64,000 nucleotides of DNA from Bacteroides ihuae. Its GTDB lineage: Bacteria > Bacteroidota > Bacteroidia > Bacteroidales > Bacteroidaceae. Of this stretch, positions 41,819-52,200 are shown one piece after another (within the stretch, counting starts at the first letter, position 1; every line of letters begins with the position of its first letter). The position numbers and the translations under genes were made by a program. Under the pieces are notes generated by a model, which did not search any database, was not told the DNA's origin, and saw only the letters and a program-made list of their open reading frames with translations. Where the stretch lies: positions 1,106,109-1,170,108 of the forward strand of contig NZ_FNVX01000004.1 in NCBI RefSeq assembly GCF_900104585.1. Reading direction: 5' to 3'.

Positions 41819-43999
41819 TTAGTTTGCCATTTCCGAAAAGAATTTAATCCGTACTAAGCGCACCTCTTCTTCCGTATAGTCATCACCAAGTTCTCCAATA
41901 GCATCTTCTATTTTATCGGTAGTCGATTCTTTAAAATAGTCATAAATATCAAGCATGTGATCTTCATCCATGATTTCATCTAAGAAATAATCAATATTCA
42001 ACTTTGTCCCCGAATAAACAATTGCTTCCACCTCATCTAGCAAATCGCTAAACTCAATACCTTTTGAGAGAGCAATATCATCCAAGGCCACTTTGCGATC
42101 AATAGACTGAATGATTGAAACTTTCAGCTTTGATTTATTAGCAACCGTACGCACCCGAAGATCTTCTGGACGTTCTATTTCATTCTCTTCACAGTGCTTC
42201 TTTATCAATACACAGAAATCTTCGCCATAGCGTTTGGCCTTTCCTGCACCTACACCAGGTATATTTTGCAATTCGTCCTGCGTAACCGGATAAATAGTAG
42301 CCATAGCTTCAAGAGAGGGGTCTTGAAAAATAACATAAGGCGGAACGCCCAATCTTTTAGATACTTTTTTCCTTAAGTCTTTCAACATTGAATACAACGC
42401 CGGATCGACAGCACAAGATCCTCCGCCTCTTGTGGGTGCTTCCTCTTCAATTTCATCAAAATCATTATCTTCAGTAATTTTGAATGACTTAGGATGTTTT
42501 AGGAACTTATGCCCAGCTTCGGTAACCTTTAAGGTTCCGTAGTTTTCGACATCTTTACTCAGATAACCGGCAATAAGCGCTTGCCTAATAACAGCATTCC
42601 ATGTCTTATCTTCTTCGCCCATTCCTGAGCCAAAAACCTCAAGGTCTTCATGAAGATGCGCTTGCACTTCAGAAGTTTCTTTACCTTGCAATATATCAAT
42701 AATATAGTCTGCTTTAAAGTTTTCTTTAACAGCGATAATCGCTTCAATCACAGCACATAACGAATCTTGAGCCTCCACTTGCTTTTTCGGGTTTAAACAG
42801 TTGTCACAATTTCCACAATTTTCTTCCATATATTCTTCGCCGAAGTAGTGTAATAACGACTTACGGCGGCATACGGAAGATTCAGCATATGCAGCCGTCT
42901 CCAGCAGAAGCTGCTTGCCTATTTCCTGTTCTGCCACAGGTTTTCCTTGCATGAATTTTTCAAGCTTCTGCAAGTCTTTATTCGTATAAAAGGTTATGCA
43001 TTGTCCCTCACCACCATCTCTGCCGGCACGTCCGGTTTCTTGGTAATAACCTTCCAGGCTTTTAGGTATATCGTAATGAATAACATAACGCACATCCGGC
43101 TTATCTATACCCATTCCAAATGCAATAGTAGCCACTATTACGTCTATCTTCTCCATTAGAAAATCATCTTGGTTCTGCGTTCTTGTTGCAGAGTCCATTC
43201 CGGCATGATAAGCTCTTGCATTGATTCCATTTGCTTGAAGAATCTGAGCAAGCTCCTCCACTTTTTTCCGACTCAGGCAATAAATGATGCCCGACTTCTC
43301 ATTATTATTCTTGATGAATTTGATAATCTCCCTGTCTATATTAACAGTTTTAGGACGAACTTCATAATATAAATTGGGGCGATTAAATGAAGATTTAAAG
43401 ACTTTCGCATCTACCATCCCCAAGTTTTTTTTAATATCATGCAAGACTTTAGGTGTGGCAGTTGCCGTCAATGCAATAACCGGCGCCTTCCCTATCTCAT
43501 TAATAATAGGACGAATACGACGATATTCCGGACGAAAATCATGCCCCCATTCAGAAATACAATGAGCTTCATCTACCGCGTAAAAAGAAATTTCCACCTT
43601 ACGCAGAAATGCCACATTTTCATCTTTGGTTAAAGATTCGGGAGCAACATAAAGCAATTTCGTTTTTCCTGAGAGGATATCAGACTTTACCTGGTCAATG
43701 GCCGATTTATTTAATGAAGAGTTAATGAAATGAGCAATGCCGTCTTCTTCGCTGAAACTTCGCATTGCATCTACTTGGTTCTTCATTAAGGCAATCAATG
43801 GAGAAATGACAATAGCAGTACCTTTCATTGTTAGCGAAGGTAACTGATAGCATAGTGATTTGCCTCCGCCGGTGGGCATGAGTACAAAGGTATCGTTACC
43901 ATCAAGCAAATTCTGAATGATAGCTTCTTGATTTCCTTTGAATTTATCAAATCCAAAATACTTCTTCAGTTGGTCCGTTAAATTAATCTTCCCTGCCAT
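41819..43999 (-). CDS. recQ: ATP-dependent DNA helicase RecQ
   Basis: A 726-aa helicase of superfamily 2. Visible motifs are Walker A PTGGGKSLCYQLP, DEAH as AVDEAHCISEWGHDFRPEYR, and motif VI-like YYQETGRAGRDG. A zinc-binding Cys cluster follows (CRRKSLLHYFGEEY ... NCGNCDNCL), then an HRDC domain (PYVIFQDPSLEAMATIYPVT). It unwinds branched DNA in recombination and repair. The length, longer than E. coli RecQ, reflects an extra C-terminal part common in Bacteroides copies. A strong terminator follows. Confidence 0.96.
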   Translation of the reverse strand: MAGKINLTDQLKKYFGFDKFKGNQEAIIQNLLDGNDTFVLMPTGGGKSLCYQLPSLTMKGTAIVISPLIALMKNQVDAMRSFSEEDGIAHFINSSLNKSAIDQVKSDILSGKTKLLYVAPESLTKDENVAFLRKVEISFYAVDEAHCISEWGHDFRPEYRRIRPIINEIGKAPVIALTATATPKVLHDIKKNLGMVDAKVFKSSFNRPNLYYEVRPKTVNIDREIIKFIKNNNEKSGIIYCLSRKKVEELAQILQANGINARAYHAGMDSATRTQNQDDFLMEKIDVIVATIAFGMGIDKPDVRYVIHYDIPKSLEGYYQETGRAGRDGGEGQCITFYTNKDLQKLEKFMQGKPVAEQEIGKQLLLETAAYAESSVCRRKSLLHYFGEEYMEENCGNCDNCLNPKKQVEAQDSLCAVIEAIIAVKENFKADYIIDILQGKETSEVQAHLHEDLEVFGSGMGEEDKTWNAVIRQALIAGYLSKDVENYGTLKVTEAGHKFLKHPKSFKITEDNDFDEIEEEAPTRGGGSCAVDPALYSMLKDLRKKVSKRLGVPPYVIFQDPSLEAMATIYPVTQDELQNIPGVGAGKAKRYGEDFCVLIKKHCEENEIERPEDLRVRTVANKSKLKVSIIQSIDRKVALDDIALSKGIEFSDLLDEVEAIVYSGTKLNIDYFLDEIMDEDHMLDIYDYFKESTTDKIEDAIGELGDDYTEEEVRLVRIKFFSEMAN

Positions 44000-44159
44000 T
44001 CCATTAGATTGTTTTGTTTTTATTCCAAACTCAGACTATCGCTCCTATTGAGGAGTGACAAACAAAGTTATAACAACTTATTAAAAATCAAGTAAATCCA
44101 AGCTAATATTTTCAAGGGAAAACCAAAACAGCCATCCACTTCTTGCGCCATGACCTGTT

Positions 44160-45416
44160 TTATGCGGTTTGCAGTCTTACCATATTGGATTTATCAAGTT
44201 GCGCTTTTGCATAGCTCAGCGTTACTTCATATTCCTTTTGGTCCTGAGATGGTATCTCAAACATCACATCCATCATAATTGTCTCTACAATAGAGCGCAA
44301 TCCACGGGCTCCAAGTTTGTATTCTACAGCCTTATCTACGATATATTCAAAAACGTCGGTCTGAAACGTAAGATTCACACCATCCATCTCGAATAACTTT
44401 ACATATTGCTTTACAATAGAATTCTTCGGTTCAGTTAGGATAGCACGAAGTGCTGACCGATCAAGAGGTTCCAAATAAGTAAGAACAGGCAAACGCCCTA
44501 TAATCTCAGGAATTAAACCAAATGATTTCAGATCTTGAGGCGCAATATATTGCATCATATTACCCTTATTGATAGAAGCATTCTTTTGAGAGGCTCCGTA
44601 TCCAACAACGTGTGTATTCAGTCTCTGAGCTATTTTCTTCTCTATACCATCAAATGCGCCACCACAAATAAAAAGAATATTCTTAGTATTCACGGCAATC
44701 ATCTTTTGGTCGGGATGCTTGCGCCCACCTTGGGGTGGCACATTAACGACAGATCCTTCCAATAATTTCAGTAAGCCCTGTTGCACACCTTCGCCACTTA
44801 CATCACGAGTAATAGAGGGATTATCTCCCTTACGGGCTATTTTATCTATTTCGTCAATAAAGACAATCCCTTGTTCAGCCTCACCCACATTGTAGTCGGC
44901 TACTTGAAGCAGACGGGTAAGAATACTCTCAATATCTTCACCTACATATCCGGCTTCGGTCAGTACCGTAGCATCAACAATAGTGAAAGGTACATGTAGC
45001 AATTTAGCGATTGTACGGGCCAACAACGTCTTTCCTGTTCCGGTGCTTCCTACCATAATGATGTTTGATTTTTCTATCTCCACATCATCTTTGCTGTCTT
45101 TCTGCAACAAACGTTTATAATGGTTGTACACCGATACAGAAAGAAAACGCTTGGCATCATTTTGCCCAATAATATATTGATCAAGAAAAGCTTTTATTTC
45201 AAGAGGTTTGGGCAGCTCCTTCATATTCAGTTTTTTACCACCTACCGAAGTAGAAGCATCCAACGCTTCCTTCGTTATCTCATAAGCTTGAGTGGTACAA
45301 CTATCGCAAATATATCCATTCATGCCCGTAATAAGAAAGTTTACTTCACTTTCCAAACGCCCACAAAAGCTACATCTGTTTTTCTTGCCGTTTTTTGTTA
45401 TTTTTGATTCATCCAT
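44160..45416 (-). CDS. clpX: ATP-dependent Clp protease ATP-binding subunit ClpX
   Basis: A 418-aa AAA+ unfoldase with an N-terminal zinc-binding domain ([17 protein letters not shown] ... CDSC). Walker A is GSTGTGKT, Walker [17 protein letters not shown], and '[15 protein letters not shown]' carries the pore-loop region. It unfolds tagged substrates and feeds them to ClpP, with which it is encoded in tandem. The ClpX start lies 2 bp after the clpP stop. The Clp locus probably shares its promoter with clpP. Confidence 0.97.
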   Translation of the reverse strand: MDESKITKNGKKNRCSFCGRLESEVNFLITGMNGYICDSCTTQAYEITKEALDASTSVGGKKLNMKELPKPLEIKAFLDQYIIGQNDAKRFLSVSVYNHYKRLLQKDSKDDVEIEKSNIIMVGSTGTGKTLLARTIAKLLHVPFTIVDATVLTEAGYVGEDIESILTRLLQVADYNVGEAEQGIVFIDEIDKIARKGDNPSITRDVSGEGVQQGLLKLLEGSVVNVPPQGGRKHPDQKMIAVNTKNILFICGGAFDGIEKKIAQRLNTHVVGYGASQKNASINKGNMMQYIAPQDLKSFGLIPEIIGRLPVLTYLEPLDRSALRAILTEPKNSIVKQYVKLFEMDGVNLTFQTDVFEYIVDKAVEYKLGARGLRSIVETIMMDVMFEIPSQDQKEYEVTLSYAKAQLDKSNMVRLQTA

Positions 45417-45418
45417 AT

Positions 45419-46093
45419 TTATTCGATAACAGGTTTTCTAACCAACACTTCGTCTATCATACCATAGTCTTTGGCCTCAACTGCTGTCATCCAATAATCA
45501 CGATCTGAATCTGCCCATACTTTATCAAAATCCACATGTGCATGATTCGCAATAATCGTATAAAGTTCCTTTTTCAACTTCATTATTTCACGAGCAGTAA
45601 TTTCGATGTCTGAAGCCTGTCCTTGCGCCCCTCCCATCGGTTGGTGAATCATCACTCGAGAGTGTGTAAGTGCTGAACGTTTTTTGTCTGCTCCAGCCAC
45701 TAACAAAACCGCAGCCATAGAGGCAGCCATGCCAGTACAGATTGTGGCCACATCGCTTGTGATAAATTGCATGGTATCATAAATTCCAAGACCAGCAGTC
45801 ACTGAACCACCAGGAGAATTTATATAAATAGAGATGTCTTTCCCCGGATCTACCGAATCCAGATACAGTAACTGGGCTTGAAGCGTGTTAGCCGTATAAT
45901 CATCCACTTGAGTACCGAGAAAAATGATACGATCCATCATTAAACGAGAGAACACATCCAGTTGAGTTACATTCAATTGTCTCTCTTCAAGAATATAAGG
46001 ATTTAAGTATCCTGCTTGCGATTTTATAACGTCATCTAACACCAAACTATTTATTCCTAAGTGCTTGGTTGCATATTTTCTGAAATCATCCAT
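45419..46093 (-). CDS. clpP: ATP-dependent Clp protease proteolytic subunit
   Basis: A 224-aa serine peptidase. The catalytic Ser and His lie in GMAASMAAVLLVAG and HSRVMIHQPMGGA, and Asp is further on. It forms double heptamer rings and degrades substrates delivered by ClpX. I start it at MDDFRKYATKHLG (46093); the 19 upstream codons are poorly conserved in character and only open by chance. It lies between tig and clpX, the usual tig-clpP-clpX order. Confidence 0.96.
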   Translation of the reverse strand: MDDFRKYATKHLGINSLVLDDVIKSQAGYLNPYILEERQLNVTQLDVFSRLMMDRIIFLGTQVDDYTANTLQAQLLYLDSVDPGKDISIYINSPGGSVTAGLGIYDTMQFITSDVATICTGMAASMAAVLLVAGADKKRSALTHSRVMIHQPMGGAQGQASDIEITAREIMKLKKELYTIIANHAHVDFDKVWADSDRDYWMTAVEAKDYGMIDEVLVRKPVIE

Positions 46094-46144
46094 AGTTATC
46101 CGTATTATATTGTTAGTACAATGTGAATACAAAGAAACAAAAAA

Positions 46145-46214
46145 GAACACAGAGACACAAAAGGACAGAGTTATAATTAATAAAAAAACTCCGTGACCTT
46201 GTATCTCTGTATTC
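46145..46214. repeat. Long imperfect inverted repeat between tig and clpP
   Basis: Arms 46145-46170 and 46188-46214 share GAAnACAGAGAnACAA and GAGT blocks in inverted order. It resembles intergenic ACAGAG-type repeats found in several Bacteroidetes genomes, from memory, and could act as an RNA hairpin or processing site. Confidence 0.4.
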
Positions 46215-46238
46215 TTTATATCCGATATCTCGGAATAT

Positions 46239-47594
46239 TTATTTAAATAGCCCGCTAAATTCTTCTAAAGAAACGACTTTGTTTTTCAATGTCACTTTAT
46301 TTTTCAACGCAACAGAAAGTTTAGAGTCTACCACACGGTTCACTAAACCATCAATACTGTCTTTCTTCTTCAACATTTCTTGAGCATAATTATCAAGCAA
46401 ATCATCAGGAACGGTAAGCATACCATATTGAGCGAACTGAGCCTTGGTAGCATCTTTAGCCATTTGAAGAACATCAGCTTGCTCTACCTTAATATCAAAT
46501 TCTTTCACCAGCTGTTCCTTTGCCAAATGCCAAGTCAACTCCTCTATGCTAGTATCGTAGTTTTCATCCACAAAGCCTTCTCCTTTATCAGCATTGTTTA
46601 GCAACATAATGCGTTTAAGCAAAGCGGTAGGAAATTCTATTTTACCCAATTTGTCTAGTAAGCCTTTACGAACGTCAATCAGGAATTTATAATCACTATC
46701 AGCAATAAATTGAGCCGCAATGCTCTCTTTTACTTTTGCAGTGAATTCTTCTTCAGTCGTAACAACATCCTTACCCAAGACCTGATCGAATATCTCCTGA
46801 TTCAACTCTCCTTCTACGAAGCGAGTGATTTCTGCTACTTGGAAGCTGAAATCAGCTTTCACATTTGCAACAGCTTCCTTTTCTATCTTCAAGAGTGAAG
46901 CTATCTCTGTATCATGTCCGTCGTAAGCAGTATTAGGGTTAAACACCAAAACGTCATTTACCTTTGCATCAGCAAAGATGGCTTTCTGAACATCATTCTT
47001 AATGTAAGAAGGCATCAACACAGCACCTTCAACCTGAATGCCACCTTCTTTGGTGTTACCATTCTCATCGAGTTCAGCTATCAGCCCTTTCAACATATCA
47101 TTTTCTTGATAAACATCAACCTGATCATATCGACCACTACGTTGAGTATATGCTTTCAGTTGTTTGTCAACCATTTCAGCAGTCACATCAACAGTGTAGT
47201 AATCAACCTCATCTTTAGCAGATAGTTCCGCTTTAAATTCCGGTGCCAATGCAATGTCGAACAAAAACTCGAAATCTTCCATTGTATCAAAATCAACCAC
47301 TGGTTGTTTGTCTTCGTTAGGCATCGGCTCTCCAAGAATATTCAAATCATTATCTTTGATATATCCATAGACCTTTTCTGAAAGCAACTTGTTTACTTCC
47401 TCAGCAACAACTGATTTACCATACATTTTCTTCACCAAACTTGCCGGAACCATTCCTTTACGGAATCCGGGAACTTGCGCTTTCTGGCGAAAAGACTTCA
47501 ACGACTTTTCTACTTGTTCCTGATAATCGGCTTTCTCAAGCTTTACTGTAAGCAATGCACTTACTTTGTCAATGTTTTGTAATGAAACGTTCAT
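46239..47594 (-). CDS. tig: Trigger factor
   Basis: A 451-aa ribosome-associated chaperone and peptidyl-prolyl isomerase. The N-terminal ribosome-binding loop resembles GFRKGMVPASLVKKMYGKSV. The middle FKBP-like part is less conserved than in E. coli, as usual in Bacteroidetes. The C-terminal helical arms follow. It is the first gene of the tig-clpP-clpX cluster and has a full consensus promoter upstream (47648-47678). Confidence 0.93.
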   Translation of the reverse strand: MNVSLQNIDKVSALLTVKLEKADYQEQVEKSLKSFRQKAQVPGFRKGMVPASLVKKMYGKSVVAEEVNKLLSEKVYGYIKDNDLNILGEPMPNEDKQPVVDFDTMEDFEFLFDIALAPEFKAELSAKDEVDYYTVDVTAEMVDKQLKAYTQRSGRYDQVDVYQENDMLKGLIAELDENGNTKEGGIQVEGAVLMPSYIKNDVQKAIFADAKVNDVLVFNPNTAYDGHDTEIASLLKIEKEAVANVKADFSFQVAEITRFVEGELNQEIFDQVLGKDVVTTEEEFTAKVKESIAAQFIADSDYKFLIDVRKGLLDKLGKIEFPTALLKRIMLLNNADKGEGFVDENYDTSIEELTWHLAKEQLVKEFDIKVEQADVLQMAKDATKAQFAQYGMLTVPDDLLDNYAQEMLKKKDSIDGLVNRVVDSKLSVALKNKVTLKNKVVSLEEFSGLFK

Positions 47595-47647
47595 TCTGAC
47601 AATTATTTATTTGATTTATACTTTGTTCGATACTCAAATTGAGGGTG

Positions 47648-47678
47648 CAAAATTAGTGCTAATCTTTCAATTATCAAA
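47648..47678 (-). promoter_or_regulatory. Consensus promoter for tig
   Basis: TTTG at 47675-47678 and TAATTTTG at 47648-47655 are separated by exactly 19 bp. Confidence 0.7.
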
Positions 47679-47702
47679 TAAGATTTATGAATTATTTATA
47701 TT

Positions 47703-48398
47703 TCAACCTTTTTGATAGATAACTTCCAATCCTTGAGGGTTTAAGATATGAATCTCTCTGTCCTTGATTTCGATCAAATTATCCGACTCAAAACTCTTTA
47801 AAACTCTGATTGCATTTTCTGTACTGATAGAAGCAAATTCAGCTATATCTTTTCGCGACATAAATTCAAAGACGTTACTTTCATCCGTTCTAAAAGAGTC
47901 AAGATATAACAAAACACGAGCCATTTTTCCATGCATCTGTTTATATAAATGACTATGTAATAGTAAAAAGAAACTATTTTCCAGTTCACTATATCGCCGT
48001 ATAAGTTGGAAACTCATGTCCGGATCTTCTTGAATCAGCTGCAGCAAATATTCCCTGTCGAATAAACATAATGTAACCGGACCTAAAGCCATGGCTGAAT
48101 AATTGCTTATATTATTATTAAATAGACCCGACAGTGCTATAAAATCTCCTTGTCCCACGATTCGCAGATTCGTATTCCGCCCCGATGCTCCTTCAATGAA
48201 TTCTTTCACAAAACCATGGAGTACAAACATCACTGACGGCGCAAAGTTACCTTGCTTATTAATGATATCCCCTTTTTGAAAGGTTATTTGTCGCTTATGC
48301 GCTTCCAGTTCACGAAGTTTTTCATCAGAAAGATTAGCAAAACAGGTTGCACCAAGTTTTATAACAGGAAAACGCAAAGATAGTTCCGCTTTATTCAT
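47703..48398 (-). CDS. Crp/Fnr-family transcriptional regulator
   Basis: A 231-aa regulator with an N-terminal cyclic-nucleotide-binding-like beta-roll (FQKGDIINKQGNFAPSVMFV) and a C-terminal winged helix (RKDIAEFASISTENAIRVLK). It lacks the N-terminal Cys cluster of true FNR, having one Cys near residue 19, so it is probably not an oxygen sensor. Regulated genes are not evident. It is separated from the RND operon by a 322-bp gap with a complex repeat. A -7 box TATTTTTG lies at 48434-48441. Confidence 0.85.
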   Translation of the reverse strand: MNKAELSLRFPVIKLGATCFANLSDEKLRELEAHKRQITFQKGDIINKQGNFAPSVMFVLHGFVKEFIEGASGRNTNLRIVGQGDFIALSGLFNNNISNYSAMALGPVTLCLFDREYLLQLIQEDPDMSFQLIRRYSELENSFFLLLHSHLYKQMHGKMARVLLYLDSFRTDESNVFEFMSRKDIAEFASISTENAIRVLKSFESDNLIEIKDREIHILNPQGLEVIYQKG

Positions 48399-48433
48399 AA
48401 TCGAACTTTTTATAACTATTTACTTAACGATTA

Positions 48434-48441
48434 CAAAAATA
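48434..48441 (-). promoter_or_regulatory. -7 box TATTTTTG for crp-like gene
   Basis: A TAnnTTTG match 35 bp before the ATG at 48398; no obvious -33 box. Confidence 0.4.
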
Positions 48442-48596
48442 CGAAATAATCCCGGTTTAGCTAATTAGGAGTACGATCTTACATTATATACTCATTAATC
48501 GATTGAAAACAAATAGGGAAATATTAATTTAAAATAGCACTAACAGGTAATTCTGACCGTACTAATTGACTGAAAGTTTAACGTATGATATAGCGC

Positions 48597-48662
48597 AACA
48601 ACATGGGGATGTTCGATATCAAAACATAGGGATGTTATTACAGTAAACATCCCCATGTTGTT
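48597..48662. repeat. Triple AACAT-N4-ATGTT repeat in 48,399-48,720 gap
   Basis: AACATGGGGATGTT, AACATAGGGATGTT and AACATCCCCATGTT occur in one 66-bp block. The outer two are part of a 17-bp perfect inverted repeat (AACAACATGGGGATGTT and its complement). It could be a terminator for the RND operon or an operator array. Apart from the crp -7 box nothing else is seen in this gap. Confidence 0.5.
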
Positions 48663-48720
48663 AGGCTATAAAAGCTATCTTCAAAAGAGAAGAAGCAAAC
48701 AGTCAAAAAAGGTTGTACGA

Positions 48721-48906
48721 CTATTCATCTTTAATAAATATATCGAGTAATTTCTCTAACGGACAAAATTTAGTCATGGAGGATTGAAACAGGTTGAAAC
48801 CGACAAATCCAGCTAGGAACAACCATTCTATGGCTACAAAATAGGCTAGAAGAACGCTTGTTAGAACAAGCGCCCCTGCCACGAATCTAATAATCCGCTC
48901 TTTCAT
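48721..48906 (-). CDS. DUF2892 small membrane protein
   Basis: A 61-aa protein with two close hydrophobic helices (IIRFVAGALVLTSVLLAYFV and WLFLAGFVGFNLFQSS), then a 'CPLEKLLDI' tail, matching the DUF2892/YgaP transmembrane-type family. These are usually small inner membrane proteins associated with rhodanese or transport genes. It is the last gene of the RND efflux operon, 3 bp after the PII-like gene. A role in the transport system is inferred only from cotranscription. Confidence 0.75.
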   Translation of the reverse strand: MKERIIRFVAGALVLTSVLLAYFVAIEWLFLAGFVGFNLFQSSMTKFCPLEKLLDIFIKDE

Positions 48907-48909
48907 ATT

Positions 48910-49215
48910 CTACATCATTTTTGAAAATTCTTCTACATTCAAGACAAAACCTCTGACAGGAAAAGGAGTATTACAATCTGCATTGCAGCGATTGATATTT
49001 CCCAAGGCCTTCTGAGCCGATTCAGCATCGGTAAAGCTAAACAAAACGATGGAGTTGGTTTTTCCATTGTCCGATCCAAACCATCCGACGTTATACCCAC
49101 GTTTTTTATATCCTGTGGTATCACTCACACTAAAAATACTTACTCCTGCACTTTCGAGCAATTTAGCCACTTCCTCTTGATGCTCCCTGATGCTTACTAC
49201 AATCAATAGTTTCAT
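48910..49215 (-). CDS. PII-like / ferredoxin-like small regulatory protein
   Basis: A 101-aa alpha/beta protein (LLIVVSIREHQEEVAKLLES, then 'VGWFGSD..KTNSIVLFSFT' and 'FPVRGFVLNVEEF'). Its length and strand-helix pattern resemble PII-like proteins found next to transporters. The conserved T-loop is not clear, so nucleotide binding is uncertain. Its Cys pair (NRCNADC) near residue 78 is unusual for PII and might bind a metal or act in redox. It lies between the RND pump and a DUF2892 gene, probably regulating the pump. Confidence 0.6.
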   Translation of the reverse strand: MKLLIVVSIREHQEEVAKLLESAGVSIFSVSDTTGYKKRGYNVGWFGSDNGKTNSIVLFSFTDAESAQKALGNINRCNADCNTPFPVRGFVLNVEEFSKMM

Positions 49216-49224
49216 AACCTTTGC

Positions 49225-52200
49225 TTATTTAATTTTCTTATTCAACATTTTGAAATAAAGCAGTGGCACAACCCCAAGCGTAAGAATGGTTGATGTGATG
49301 GTTCCTCCCATCAACGAGATGGCCAATCCTTGAAAGAGAGGGTCAAATAGGATAACGATGGCACCTAGTACTACAGTGCCTGCGGTAAGAAGAATTGGTA
49401 ACGTACGCACTGCACCAGCTTCCAAAATAGCTTGTTTGAGTGGAACATCCTCCTTAAGGCGGATATTGATAAAATCGATAAGCAAGACGGAGTTCCTAAC
49501 CATAACACCCGCCAAGGCTATAAAGCCAATCATAGACGTAGCACTGAAATAAGCCCCCATCACCCAGTGACCTAACACTATTCCAATCAAAGAAAGTGGT
49601 ATGGCAGCAAGCATCACGATGGGCACAAGAAAGTCTTGAAACCAACCTACGATGAGCAAATAAATGATCAATATTGCTATCGCAAAGGCTATTCCGAGGT
49701 CGCGAAACACTTCGTAAGTGATTTGCCACTCGCCATCCCATTTCATCGAATAGTTATCTTCATTTTCGGGCTGCGAGTTGCTCAGTATACTAAGATCATA
49801 ACCCTCAGGAAGTTTCACATCTTTGAGCTTCTTATTTACGTCCATTATAGCATACACTGGACTTTCTAACGCTCCAGCCAAGTCGGCAGTAACCATCACC
49901 AATCTTTTCTGATCCTTACGCCAGATGCTCTTTTCCTTTATTCCCTCTTTCGCTTCAGCTATATCGCCCAATAGAACGACCTGTCCATTCATGTTCTGTA
50001 TCGGAAGACTTTTCAAAGCTGCTATCGATGATTTGTCAGAGTTGTTCATTTCCAAACGGATGGGAATAGGCGACAACGAGTTTTCTTGATGCAACACACC
50101 TACATCTTTACCAGAAATTGCTGCTCGCAAGTCTTCAGTAACCTTAGCGGGAGCTACTCCCCTGATCATTGCTTTTTCTTTATCTACCGCAAAACGGATC
50201 TCTTTCTGATCATCTTCAATAAACACGTCAGTGTCTACAATACCTTCAGTTTGGCTTAATATAGTCTTGATCTGACGAGCTACTTTAATTTGTTCATCAT
50301 AATTAGGGCCATAAACTTCGGCCACAATCGTAGACAGAACAGGAGGTCCGGGTGGTACTTCTACTATCTTTGCATTAGCATTCCAGCGAAGAGCAATCTT
50401 CTGAATAGGTGTACGCATCTTCTTAGCAATATCATGACTCTGAATTTTACGATCACCCTTATCCGTAAGGTTTACTTGTATATCGGCTACATTATCCCCT
50501 CTCCTCAAGTCATAATGCCGCATCAATCCATTGAAACTGATAGGTGCGGAAGTTCCGACATAAGTTTGATAGTTCACGACATCGGACTGAGTGGCTACAA
50601 AAGCAGCAATTTCTTTGGTTACAGCAGCTGTTTGTTCTAATGTAGCCGACTCGGGCATATCAATCACTACCTGAAATTCATTCTTATTATCAAAAGGCAA
50701 CATCTTAACTGGAACAATCTTGAAGAAAAATAAAGAAAGTGAACCGATTAAAAGAGCCAGAGTAACAAGCATAAACACCCAACGTTTCTTGCGCGATGCA
50801 AGCATGGGATTCATAAACCATGCATAGTAACGATACAAAGCAGAGCTAGAAGCATCATACTCTTCTTCTTCTTTCTCTTTATCCCCCTCTTTCTTGCTAT
50901 CCTTATGCTTAAGGAAAATATATCCAAGATAAGGTGTAAGCGTTAAGGCTACGATCAGAGAAAATGTCATGGCAATGGATGCGCCAATAGGCATCGGACT
51001 CATATAAGGGCCCATTAATCCTGAAACAAAAGCCATAGGCAATACAGCTGCAATCACTGTGAGTGTGGCAAGTATAGTAGGATTACCCACTTCATTGATA
51101 GCAAAAAGGGCAGCCTGCCTGAGTGAAAGGTATCTCATCTTAAAATGTCGATGCATATTTTCTGCTATAATGATGGAGTCGTCCACCACAATACCCGTTA
51201 CGAACACGAGAGCAAAAAGCGTGATCCTGTTCAGCGTATAATCCATGAAATAATAAGCGAACAAGGTGAGCGCAAAGGTAATAGGCACAGAAAGGAACAC
51301 TACTAAGCCACCGCGCCAGCCCATGGCCAACATGACAAATAGCGTTACGGCTACAATAGCACCAAAGAGGTGAAGAAGCAACTCGGATACTTTTTCGGAA
51401 GCTGATTCTCCATAATTACGAGTCACAGAAATATTAATATCCGGAGAGACCGATTCTTTTTTTAGATACTCTACCTTATCTAATATCTTTTCGGAAAGAT
51501 GCATAGCATCCGTGCCTTCTTGTTTAGAAATAGCGATCGTTACAGCTGTATAATCAGAAGCATTACTCTCTTTTAAGCCTTTTGCTGCATCAGCACCATA
51601 ACCAAATGATACATATTGCGTCGGAGTAGCCGAAGGTCCTTCCGTTATAGTAGCGATTGAAGAGAGATATACAGGATGTCCTTCGTTCATTCCCACGATC
51701 AAATTATCCACGTCTTCACGGGTCTTGAGAAAATTACCCGACGCTACAGAGTAGGTCTCATTACCATTATAGATGTTGCCTGCCTGCATCTGAAAGTTTG
51801 CCGCCTGCATATACTGATTTACGGCCGCCAAATCAAGATTCATCCCAGCCAACTTATCTTTATCGATGGTAACACTCACTTGACGAGAACGCCCGCCAAT
51901 AATATCAATATTTGTAACGTTCTTAATTTTCTTTATTTCGTTACGCAATAACTCAGCCTGTTGCCTGAGCATGTAATCGCTACTAGTTTTACTCCAGAGG
52001 GTAAGGGCAAGTACAGGCACATCATTAATCGAGCGTGTCTTTATTAATGGCATACTGACGCCTTGAGGCATCTTATCCATGTTCTTGATTAATTCATTAT
52101 AAAGGTTTACCAAAGATTTTTCTTGGTTTTTGCCCACATAAAACTGAACAGTGAGCATTGCCTGATCAGACATGGAGGTGGACATAACGTGCTCCACTCC

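Noticed and set aside
46094..46150. N-terminal extension of ClpP
   Set aside because: MDDFRKYATKHLG is the family-like beginning; the extra codons look like untranslated leader.
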